Positions 48,801-59,530 of a stretch of DNA of 64,000 nt are shown one piece after another. The DNA lies in assembly GCA_921293015.1 (NCBI GenBank), contig OV121088.1, positions 4,978,382 to 5,042,381 on the forward strand. The letters are read 5' to 3'. Under the pieces are notes generated by a model. That model saw nothing but the letters and a program-made list of their open reading frames with translations. It ran no database searches and was not told the DNA's origin. How positions within the stretch are numbered: the stretch's first letter is position 1; each line of letters begins with the position of its first letter. This DNA is from Phorcus lineatus (lineage: Eukaryota; Mollusca; Gastropoda; Trochida; Trochidae). The position numbers and the translations under genes were made by a program.

Positions 48801-50433
48801 ATCATGTTGTGTCCTACTTCTTAATGGAAATTAAACAATGATTTTTACAAGGAGGAACCATTTCTGAAAGTACTTAGAAATTCCTTACTTCAAAAGATAC
48901 TAAACTCTATTCTAGGCTCCTTATATCGTTATAAAAATCTGTTTTTATAGAAAGTTATAAATGGATTCTAAAATTTGAATTTGCTCAGCAATAGCATCAA
49001 CAATTGAGGATATATTGTGATTTCTTCTTGAATATTACAAGTGATTTTGAAATAAACATGTCTGTGTTATCAACAGATTGTTGTGAAACTTCAAGTCATC
49101 TGGAAATAAGTATTTGAAAAAAGTCACATATTTAGATTACTTTTCTGTATTCTTTTATGCCTCGGATAAGGAAACAAATATTGATTACTATTATTATGAT
49201 TCAGTTATTCTTCAGTGTGTGTTAAATCAGGGAAGATATCAGCATTATGTTCAGTATTAGGATGTCTTCTGTTTATGTGTATCTGTATCTTGTTCAAGAT
49301 AAAGAGTTTCATAGTACTCTTATTTATTGCACATTGTTAATGATAAAAATCATTTACATAAACAATAGATAAAGAAGTTCAAAATATGGGGACAGTTTTT
49401 GAGCATTTGCCTTAACAAAAACATCCTACAGAACTTGTATTAATTCAAATGATCAACCATCAACAAACTTAAACGTCATTAAACCACGCTAAATATTTAG
49501 GCATGGTGTATTATTTCAAATGATATCATTTAAAATAAAAAAAAGATAAGCTCTGCTGATAGTTATTTTCAGCGAGTTAGAAGCCTACACTAGATTGTAA
49601 AAACTCAAAGCCTCTGTATGAAATTGGATAAGAGTCTTGCTTACATCGTGGTTTCTAAGAATATGATAACTGCCAGTAGACCTGAAACATACGTCACCCA
49701 TATAGTCAGGAGGATACTCAGAAAGAAGGCCTTGTTCGTCAAAAAACACATTTGGTGGAAGTACTGCAAGTCACAAAATATAATTGGTATTTATGATTGT
49801 TGATTTATAGATTTTGGTATCGATTAAGGATATTTGCAGGAAAGGAAAATAGATCAGCGAAAAACATATCGAACCTTACAAGTAACTATTCTAAATTATA
49901 AGGAGTACTTTATGACTTATTATCCTTACGAAAAATCTTACTACCCCATCTTCATTTTATAAAAGATAGTAAGACAGTGAGCTATGTAATGTGTATGGTC
50001 ATGCTTTTGATAATTCAACAATAAACAATTTAAGAAGACAAATATGTATTTCATAGGAATATAATATCATGTGCGTAATAAGTCAAACTGATAAACAAAG
50101 ATAATGTCGCAATGGCATACACGGAACAATCGTTATATTTCACACTCTTGAAACATCGTCATTGGAAAGAAAACAATTCTTGGCACTTACTTGATATGAT
50201 ACACATTTTAAAAAGGTAATTTGATGTCTGAATAAGGTTAAATTGTCGAATCGTAAGATTATAGCAGCTTAAGAAAGTTATCTATTATACATTATTATAA
50301 GTGTCCACCAGCAATATATGTCAGGCTAAGGCATATTAGGTCAGGAATTGAATTTCAACCTAGATTCCTTATCAGTGACACACCTCGATGTCCAAAGTCA
50401 TTTATCTTAGAATTCTGTTTCAGCCCAAAAGTC
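45804..50433. other. intergenic DNA of duplicated unit 2 and spacer to the meteorin-like gene
   Basis: It is colinear in pieces with copy 1, but without a shared reading frame. No RNA gene or transposon terminus was recognised. Confidence 0.5.
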
Positions 50434-50528
50434 ATGGAGAATACTCTTTTTCTATTAGGAATTCTATTCGTTGTATTTTCGACAACCATCTCACAATTCC
50501 GACAACCATGCCAAGTAATGCCAAATGG
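50434..50528 (+). CDS. meteorin-like exon 1: signal peptide
   Basis: Encodes residues 1-31 plus two bases, donor GG|GTACGTG. The ATG opens a classic leader and Cys26 follows the likely cleavage point. Confidence 0.7.
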
Positions 50529-53500
50529 GTACGTGTAATTTAAATTTAATTAGAAATTAGTAACATTTATTACACTCCAGTATTTCTTGAATTAATATTT
50601 TTCAGTAATTGAGGAACTATTATTGACATTATTGACATTGTTGATTAATATGACTATTTTTGATAAAAAAATATTGAATAGGTACATAGGTTCCAAGACC
50701 TAATTCTCACTGGATTGTATTTTAAACAAAATTTAAATGAAACCTAATCAAAATAGTTTATTTGGTAATCTGTTTAAAACTCTTACCAATTGTTGGTCTT
50801 ATACAATAATTAGATGGAAAAACGACTTAAGTCATCATTACGCGTAGTCATTACAAATCTTATGTTAGTAAATTATGTAAATATATCTTATTATCTTGAA
50901 ATATCATAAAGTCATTAAAAAAGAATTCACTGCTCTACGTTAAGAACGAAAACACATTTCAAATTTAGTGTTTACAATTCTAAATTCAAAAAGTGAGCCA
51001 AAACGACTGCATCTATGTTGTGTGTTTTGTTTTAATTAGTCCATAAGGTTGCGTCAGACTTGATACTTTGAATTGCGTTTTGATTGCGGTAATTCGTGTT
51101 TGGAAACCTCACGGCAATGATTGAATAATCGTTGAAGAGTCCTTTGCAAAATTCTTCCCAATCCGTCCTTCCATTCTAGGAAGTGTGTCAGGTGTGTTGT
51201 GACGTTGACGTCGATCGAGTTTGTTCCATCAGTCACCTAATCGGTGTTTGAAAAGTTCAATGCAAGATTCTTGCGTTAGACCTGGCAAGGTCTGTGGATC
51301 TATAAAGAATGTATTTCATCATCCTGTCTCATGGTAAGACGTATAGCTGATGCTCAACTCTTCTTACCCTGGGTATAAACCCCAGCATTAACTTCGCGCC
51401 GTGACCTATGATTCAGCCAATCAAATACATTTATCGCGATAGTGTGCGATTAAATTTCAGCCAACCAAAGAGAGCATCTCAAACTGCAGTTGGCTTTCGC
51501 TCTTCTGCTGAATGGCGACGTCCATAGTTAAACAAACTGGAATCGAAAGTTGTTTAACCGAATAACGATGGTGATAATGCCCAAGTCCAATTTTGCGATT
51601 CCGTTTAGTTTATTACCACAAATCATGCATCCAGGTTTTAGGGATAGGTTTAATTTTCCACCACTTGACTGAATACCTTATCGTTGTGTGGTGGTTTGAG
51701 TGCTTCAGAGACCCTTAGAGCTATGCCAGCCAGAGCTTACATGCCACTGGCAGGGGCACAAACGCTGAATAGGTCGACGGGTAAAAGCCAGACCAAATTT
51801 GAGTCGTTCTGAAACCTGTTGACTATCTGTCTATATGCCTTTTTTCCCCCTCATCCGTTCGATCCCTTTCTCTGTCCACTCTCTTTTGGATGCTTTGTCA
51901 TCCACGTGTTTGATAACTGAAATAAAGTTCAACTCTCATTCAATCCCCAACTCACTCACTCACTCGTTTTGATTTTAGGGATGGGCGCCGTCTTTTTAAA
52001 TTGCCAACTCGCCTTTCAAGCGCAATCATTGGTTGATTACTTTTAGAAAGCTTGTAGGTCTTAGGTCACGGCGCAAAGTTAATGCTTGGGTTTACACCCA
52101 GGGCAAGAAGAGTGGAGCGTCAGCTATACGTTTTGCCCTGAGACAGGATGGTATTGCATACGACGGACAGTTACCTTATCAAATTATTCTAAATTAACAA
52201 AGTTTCCGTTTCATTAATAAAGGAAATGTTTGACATTCATAAACAGCCAAGTTACTCATCAGGTGATAAACAATAAATGAAAGATTATTTTCACAACATG
52301 GTAAAATGTTCGGTTTTAAATCAATAATGTAAATGCGCGTAATCATGCTACAGCTACTCTATCGCGCGGTCAATAATCGTATGCACGTGCAATGTGAGGA
52401 TGTAGTTTATGATTTTTCTTTTAGATGTCTCCACAGCCACCCTCTCTTAGTATTTGATATCAATTCATAAAATTACAGTTTCATCCGAATCTGTCGACCT
52501 TTCAAATGATCATCAATTATTTAAACGGTACACAGCACTACGTTATGTTTCAACCTTGCATTTGGAAATCTCTCGAAACAGGGGCGATCTTGGTCGAACA
52601 TTCATTTCAGGAAAATGGTTCCTAAACTTTGGTAGAATACAAAGTTAATGTAATGTAACTAATATAATTTCATTATAAATACCAAGGAGGATGTCCTAAA
52701 TGGTAAAGTTCTTTATAATCATGAAAAATCATTTTAAACAAATACCAAACCAGAAAAGGCCTTGACTCCTAATCAATTTTTACATAGCAATGATTGAAAA
52801 ACTTGTTTTCAATTTCTGTTTATATGTGTGCACGTGATTTTCATTAGTATACATCGTCAGTGTCATATGTTATTGTTCCGCAACTATTGGAAAACACGGC
52901 GAAACTCCTAATATTGCTAGGCATGGCCGGTAGTGCATCATAACACAATATATAATGATGCAATATCATATCAATGCAGCATTCATTAAGCTTTAATTTT
53001 ATTCATATGTTGATTATAAGTCTTGCCATACCTGAGGTACATAATATACCACATATTAGCTCCTGTTATGTACAAAACTTTGTTGATTGTATCAAAATGA
53101 AGTGAATAAAAAAGATTGAAAAAACAAAAAAGCTTTAATTTTATTAAAGTTATATGTAATATTTTTTTACTTTGAAATTGTGATTAAAAACATTTTCAGT
53201 GCATGCTACAGAATGATTTAGAAATATTATTTTCCTTAAGAAAGTATTTTTTTGCACTGGAGAGACGCTTACAAGGTTTGTTTATTGTATTTAAAATAAT
53301 AATTACCTATAAAGCATCAAATTGTAATTGAGGGATAAAAAAAAGATGTTAAAGTCAACTTATCTCCAAACTAAGCTGCTGCCTGAGCACAAAAGTAGCG
53401 CGTTATGTGTATGAATATTTTTCCGCTGCCGGACCAATTCTTCTTGATATCAAAGTCTAAACATTCTCCTCCGTTCCTGTATCCAGACCGATGACAAACA

Positions 53501-54555
53501 ACATGTACACACAGTATGCCAACAGTTCCTGCACCAACGGCAGTATCTGGTGGAACTACCCAAGAGGATCCCTACAAGTCAACTTTTTACGCAGAACTCC
53601 TCACTTTAGTGTGTGCATCTGGTCTGAGCTAGGACCTCTTGCTGCGGCCGTCTACGAAGTTACTGGCCAGACAAAGAGACTCCTTGAAAATCCAACTGAA
53701 GGTGAGTTAACGGAAGCTTTTTCAACAATTACAATTATGAGATTTCCCTATGGGTATGTCCAAAGAAACATTCGCGTCAGAATTACCTTTACGAAATCAA
53801 ATTTGAGATAATAATAATAATTCATTGGAATTTTTACGAATTTGCCCAAAGCTATATCAGTAGAACAATCAGTAATAATCCCTAAATAATCATGTGGAGT
53901 TCAGTAATTCCCTATTAAAAAGGTAACCGGTTAAAGGTTATTTGATATGTAATGATGTTGCAGTAGGCTTTGCAGGCAAACTGTCACTGTTCAGGAAAGA
54001 TGGATCAATATACCAAATTATGTTGTCATCGTGATTTGAAAACTATCATTGAATTACAAGGTTGTTCATTTCCCTGCACTTATATTACTAAATCTACTTA
54101 GAACAATAAGTAAAGTGCGTTCAGATTTCAAAATAAATGCACCTCACTTTCAATCTTAATAACAGTGAAGTGAAATTCAGACCCATTTTTTATATAGAAA
54201 TCGTCAAAACTGTCAACATCGATAAGATGGACGTAAATTGTATTGAAAAACAAAACTTGTGATATCATCTTACCATACCAAAGGGACTTTTTCAAATTGG
54301 ACTGAGAGAGACACGCGTCAAACATTGCCTTATATTCGCTGAACAACCAGTTACTGGTCAGTATGCTGACTCTTCGAAATTTCAGAAGGACTTTCTTACT
54401 TCCTAAATTCGAAAAGGTATTTTGACTCAATTGTTTTTTCTTTTTCAGATAAAGAGGTTTGCGCAGAGTCAACCAACAAGAAAGTGACCATTGAGCTGGA
54501 ATCACCTGAATTTCAAACATATATGACATTGTATGGTTTCAGAGTGGTTCTGTGA
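50434..54555 (+). CDS. meteorin-family secreted protein, N-terminal domain only (three exons, 138 aa)
   Basis: CDS = 50434-50528, 53487-53701, 54449-54555 (417 nt), all GT-AG and in phase. Residues 1-20 are a signal peptide (LFLLGILFVVF). The mature protein has four cysteines (26, 47, 75, 108). The blocks CTNGSIWWNYPRGSLQVNF, FSVCIW, AAVYEVTG and LYGFRVVL follow the order of the meteorin and meteorin-like N-terminal domain (C.xGxVxWxYPxGAL, LxVCI, GxxxYxEK.G, GFxYEL). Meteorins are secreted signalling proteins acting in neural and metabolic contexts in vertebrates, where they are about 290 residues. This one stops right after the first domain and lacks the C-terminal half. Sequons at Asn44 and Asn49. 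AATAAA signals lie just after the stop and at 54722. Assignment rests on motif order; a different CUB-like family is the main alternative. Confidence 0.75.
51320..52150. mobile_element. 831-bp Mutator-like non-autonomous element in meteorin-like intron 1
   Basis: Terminal inverted repeats of about 90 bp begin CATCCTGTCTCA on the left and end with its complement on the right, sharing long blocks such as ACGTATAGCTGA and GCATTAACTT with scattered mismatches. A 9-bp direct repeat flanks it: GTATTTCAT (51311-51319) and GTATTGCAT (52151-52159). No transposase frame is present. The terminal seven bases equal those of the MITE at 7646-7957. Confidence 0.85.
51690..51966 (+). mobile_element. possible retroposon 3' tail nested in the Mutator-like element
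   Basis: A GC-richer stretch with GCTGAATAGGTCGACGGGT, an AATAAA at 51921-51926 and a terminal run of CACT units (51947-51966) looks like the 3' end of a retroposed element. I cannot name the family and see no clear target-site duplication. Confidence 0.35.
53487..53701 (+). CDS. meteorin-like exon 2: conserved core
   Basis: Acceptor GTATCCAG, donor G|GTGAGT. It encodes residues 32-103 with the WWNYPRGSL and VCIW blocks. An ATG lies four bases inside the exon, but the phase-matched join to exon 1 gives the leader, so that ATG is probably internal. Confidence 0.8.
54449..54555 (+). CDS. meteorin-like exon 3: end of domain and stop
   Basis: Strong TTTTTTCTTTTTCAG acceptor. It encodes residues 104-138, ending LYGFRVVL and TGA at 54553-54555. 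The last strand matches the GFxYE-L end of the vertebrate N-terminal domain, then the frame closes. Confidence 0.75.
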
Positions 54556-54721
54556 AAATAAACCATCAGTTAAATTTGTGCATATTCGTCAACAAGAAAG
54601 TCTTTCAATACACCCTGCTTAAAATTATCGGTTATCAAAGTCCGTTGTATGTGGGCGTTGTTACATGGTTCATATGCGTATTTTCTCTATTCCACCCAAT
54701 CAGTCTGGATGACTGTAATCA

Positions 54722-54727
54722 AATAAA
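54722..54727 (+). terminator. candidate polyadenylation signal of the meteorin-like gene
   Basis: AATAAA lies 167 nt past the stop. Another AATAAA overlaps the region just after the stop (54557-54562) but would leave almost no 3' UTR. Confidence 0.4.
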
Positions 54728-57700
54728 TCTTTCAACGTAAACTAGCCTTTAAAAAATTCATGATGTCCTTGTATTGAAAATTCAGAAATAATGCCAATCT
54801 TGTTTGTAAAATACGAATGGCGTCATACACATATTTTACCGTCATGTGAATGTGCATATTGTCATATTAATGACGAACTGACTTCGTAAAAGTTTTTGAA
54901 ATTCGGTTTTGCACATTACATACTACTTGCAAACATGACAGCATAACATTTTAATCCCCGATACGAGGATCTAATGTATTCTAAGTGCAGGTGTATTTGA
55001 CAATGCACTACATTGTTGTGATGAATCTACATGCACCAAAAACTGGGTTTCTGTTCAAGTCAATTATACACCCATTCTACCAATATCGTAGTTACTGTAC
55101 ATGTAACTATGATAATGGGTTGAAAAAAGGTTTCTTATATGGCGATGTTAAAACCTTCGAACAAGTTGATACTAATAGAAATTTATAACGTACATGTAAT
55201 AACCTTGACACATGTACAAAAAATGTATTAAATACGACGGACAGTTACCGTATCAAATTATTCTAAATTACCAAAGCTTTCCGTTTTATAAATAAGAGAA
55301 ATGGTTAACGTTCATAAATAGCCAAGTTACTCATCAGTTGATAAACAATAAATGAATAAGGATTTTCATTACATGGAAACATGTCAGTAAAAGACAGTTA
55401 ACACACGGAACTCTGGATCCTAAACACGAATCACCCTCACGTTCATTGATACAATAAAATACAGTATTTTCCAAGGCAACTTGAAGTATAATAAGGTTAA
55501 GATTATTTAAGTTGCTTGATATATTTCACTGTTTCCATCCATTAATTTACCTTTTAAAATCGACTAAATTTGACTCCTTTAATATCATCAACATTTTTTA
55601 TGGACCTCTGGTAAAGAGAATTTTGGCAACGTTAATGTTTTTCTTTCTTTTGACTTCTTCAAAACAAAAGAGAATTAGAGGCTATTGTTTAAAACATCAG
55701 ATATTACTTTGAATGTCACGAGTTTATTAAATTTCAATTGATTCACGTTTTAAAAAATGAAGTATTATAAAATAAAATGTATGTTATCTCCAACATCTAA
55801 TTGCTAACGACAGCTACGACACTTATTGTGTGACAGTGCTCAGGCAAACAATGCAGTCAACTCATATAAGTTGTGATTGAATACCTACAGTGAAACGACC
55901 ACAGAGAAGTCGAGAAAGTTATTTCTTACTGCTTAATACATTACTCGCACGAAAATAGATCCTTTGTAAGTGTATCTTTCTCCAGCTGATGTTATGTTAT
56001 TTTGTGATAATGTGTTACAGAACGATTAGAGGCAACAGGTCGAAAGTACAAATATATTATGTTACAAACCCACATTTCATTAGCATATATTCGTTAAATT
56101 TGCATGATGGTTGCATGATGATATTGATAAGGATTAGTCAATAAAGTACATTATAGTATATTATTGCTATACTGCCTTGAATATCAAGACTTAGATATTA
56201 AATATTAGAATGTCAAAATATCCTGAAATAATGTTATTCATATTTTTATGTTAGCCATTTGTTATCAGTGAAGGACATAAAACTGATTTATGACCATATT
56301 AACCTTTTGGATTTTATGTGAAATTTGCTAAGTTATCCTCAAGTTAAAAACAACTTAGTTTTTTTATTCTATGTTTTTAGAGTCTGAACGATTCTTAAGA
56401 GCATAATTAGTTTCATTAATCTGTTAAAAGGTTGACAATTTGAAGAAACCAAATACCGACAATAACAATTAACAAGCTATCAAAAGGCAATTCAGTAATA
56501 ATTGAGAAATCAAGAACCTGCTTTTTAATGTCAAGGATCTGTAAAATATTTGTCTGACGCCACTTTTTATGTTCTTATGTTAGTGCCATTGTACTTTGTA
56601 ATTGTAGTTTAGAAGTTATTGTATTAAATACAGGCAATTCAAGGAACAATTCATGATTACGCAGAGAAAGACTGATATGTATCCTGGCATGAAGGTTAAG
56701 ATTAGGATAAATCGCCCAGTTATTATTCACTCACCAGGCCTAAAGGCTCGGTGTGTTTCATTCACGACATTGCATCCGTCCGTCCATCCGTAAACTTTAT
56801 GTGTGCCCATATGTGCTTTATCGTAACAGGCTTATCGCTTCGATAATTTGTTTCAAAATAAAATCAAATGTTATAAAATAACAGCAAAGCATAAACGTCA
56901 GAATGTTTTGGATATCAAAAGATATTTTATCAATGAATAATCTAAACAATTGCATACCGAAAACATCGCGACATTTCGTCAGCTTCACTCAATCCGTGAC
57001 AAGTATATTGCAAATACTCAAAGTGAGATGTTGTGTATCAGAGAGAGAAAGGTATTATTTTCAGCGATACATTACCGACCGCAATGAAAATATTAATCAT
57101 ATATGATGAAATATAGATTCTACAATAAATTAACTTTCCCTTGAGCTTTCTATTAGCTAGATAAGGATTTTTTATGGGTATTTTGACACCTCACATACGG
57201 ATGTAGAGGGAGTATTGAAAATACCGCATAATAATTACAAAATGATGTTGTTACACGTTTTTCGGCGATTCTGATTGGACGAGAGCTCTCAAAAACATGC
57301 AACCATTTCTCGATGAATGCAGAAAAATTTGCTGTTACATTGTATATCTCGTGCATTCATACTTTATGACGTCACAATCTGACAGAACAAATTGACGCGA
57401 CGGCTAGTCCGGTTATGACAACATCGCGTTACTTTGTTTTTTTTGGGCAAAATAAGAAATGAACGCATGTCATTAACTTCCTAACTGAATGGATAACCAG
57501 ATAATACTTTCCTCCCCCAGAAGAAACAATTACCTTCACCGAAAACTCTTGATTTTAATAACTACGAGTCCTGAAGTTGGATAGCTCGAATCGTTTTCAC
57601 AAACGGTAGCCATTTTGCATATCACGTGATATGCTACTGACGGTTATTTAAAAAATGCGGACTGGAGTTAAGACGAACTTTGATTGCATGCGCGTCAATG

Positions 57701-58077
57701 CTGATAGAAACGAAATTAAATCATATTCCGTTTTATTATATGATATTCGCAATTTTAATTCCACCACGTAATGTTCTGTGTAACACGTTGCAAAATAACG
57801 TAATGTTCACGACAATTATTCAAGTTTAGTTGAAATTATTCAGAAAATCTGTGGAAATAGATGTTATACAATTTGTTGCTGTTATACATCGATAGAGGCA
57901 CAAAAAATGTAAAACAATCCTTAATATTGGCGCTCTTACTCTATAAATTTCGAACATGACTTGAAGTATGGGTGGTGTTATTGTTTGTTACCAATGTCAT
58001 ATCATATGGGTTAGAACAGTATCCGCGCTTTTGAAGGAACATTCAGTGTTCACCTCTTACACGTAGATTCATTTTAT
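54728..58077. other. intergenic DNA, no gene recognised
   Basis: 55234-55380 repeats parts of the sequence at about 52157-52300 (ACGGACAGTTACC, GCCAAGTTACTCATCAG, GATAAACAATAAATGA), a local direct duplication of the DNA just right of the Mutator-like element. The stretch 57240-57670 is less AT-rich and has TGACGTCA and CACGTG words, but I cannot call a promoter or transposon. Confidence 0.5.
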
Positions 58078-58803
58078 TCATCATGGATACATGTAAATAA
58101 TTCTTATTCATCATGGATACATGCAAATTCATTTTATTCATCATGGATATATATAAATAATGTTTATTCATCGTAGATACATGTAAATTCATTTTATTCA
58201 TCATGGATATATAAAAGTTATTTTAGTTATCATGGATACATGTAAATTAATTTTATTCATCATGGATACATGTCAATTCATATTATTCATCATGGATACA
58301 TGTCAATTCATTTTATTCATCATGGATACATGTAAATTAATTTTATTCATCATGGATACATGTACATTCATATTAATCATCATGGATACATGTCAATTCA
58401 TATTATCCATCATGGATACATGTGAATTTATTCTATTCATCATGGATACATGTCAATTCATTTTATTTATCATGGATACATGTAAATTAATTTCATTCAT
58501 CATGGATACATGTAAATTCATATTATTCATCCTGGATACATGTCAATTCATATTATTCATCATGGATACATTTCAATTCATATTATTCATCATGGATACA
58601 TGTCAATTCATTTTATTCATCATGGATACATGTAAATTCATTTTATTCATCATGGAAACATGTAAATTCATTTTATTCATCATGGATATATATAAATAAT
58701 TTGTATTCATCATGGATACATGTAATTTCCTTTTATTCATCATAGATACATGTAAATTCATTTTATTCATCATGGATAAATGTAAATTCATTTTATTCAT
58801 CAT

Positions 58804-58847
<44 letters not shown>

Positions 58848-59530
58848 TTTGTGTTCATCACGGATACATGCAATTTGCTTTTATTCATCATGGATACATG
58901 TAAATTCATTTTATTCATCATGGATATATATAGATAATTTGTAGTCATCATGGATACATGTAATTTCCTTTTATTCATCATAGATACATGTAAATTCATT
59001 TTATTCATCATGGATAAATGTAAATTCATTTTATTCATCATGGATATATATAGATACTTTGTATTCATCATGGATACATGCAATTTGCTTTTATTCATCA
59101 TGGATACATGTAAATTCATTTTATTCATCATGGATATATATAAATAATTTGTATTCATCATGGATACATGTAATTTCCTTTTATTCATCATGGATACATG
59201 TAATTTCCTTTTATTCATCATGGATATATATAAATAATTTGTATTCATCATGGATACATGTAATTTCCTTTTATTCATCATAGATACATGTAAATTCATT
59301 TTATTCATCATGGATAAATGTAAATTCATTTTATTCATCATGGATATATATATATATATATAAATACTTTGTATTCATCATGGATACATGCAATTTGCTT
59401 TTATTCATCATGGACACATGTAAATTCATTTTATTCATCATGGATATATATAAATAATTTGTATTCATCATGGATACATGTAATTTCCTTTTATTCATCA
59501 TGGATACATGTAAATTCATTTTATTCATTA
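58078..59530. repeat. 30-bp minisatellite with higher-order periodicity and TA expansions
   Basis: About 48 units of roughly 30 bp, consensus built on TTCATCATGGATACATG plus an AATTCATTTTA-like half. Because 30 is a multiple of three, several frames on both strands stay open as 10-residue repeats, which are not genes. In the right half, variant units (AATTTCC, AATTTGC, TAGATAC, GATATATATA) recur about every 210 bp, or seven units. A TA run of about 40 bp at 58806-58846 has grown from one GATATATATA variant. Confidence 0.92.

Larger units (their letters stand above)
40123..50005 (+). repeat. large duplicated unit, copy 2 (about 10 kb)
   Basis: Partner of 23485-39510 and in the same orientation. 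It is shorter because it lacks the LINE end, the SINE fragment, the intron 2 foldback element, the nested duplication and part of the 35.9-38.1 kb segment. Edges are approximate. Confidence 0.7.

Noticed and set aside
51054-51300. Possible coding remnant in a GC-richer patch beside the Mutator-like element
   Set aside because: Short minus-strand frames contain suggestive LINE-like words, but frames break within tens of codons and no diagnostic motif is seen.
53491-53811. Single-exon gene starting at the ATG at 53491
   Set aside because: The frame past 53701 loses all similarity, while splicing at GTGAGT to 54449 restores the domain and the upstream leader exon joins in phase.
54128-54529. 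133-codon minus-strand frame
   Set aside because: It overlaps meteorin-like exon 3 and intron 2 on the other strand, has no recognisable motif and an AT-driven composition.
57240-57670. Promoter or CpG-like island with TGACGTCA and CACGTG words
   Set aside because: No gene follows on either strand and the same words occur in foldback elements here; it could be a transposon fragment.
58078-59530. CRISPR-like array of 30-bp repeats
   Set aside because: Units are contiguous with no unique spacers and the genome is eukaryotic; it is a minisatellite.
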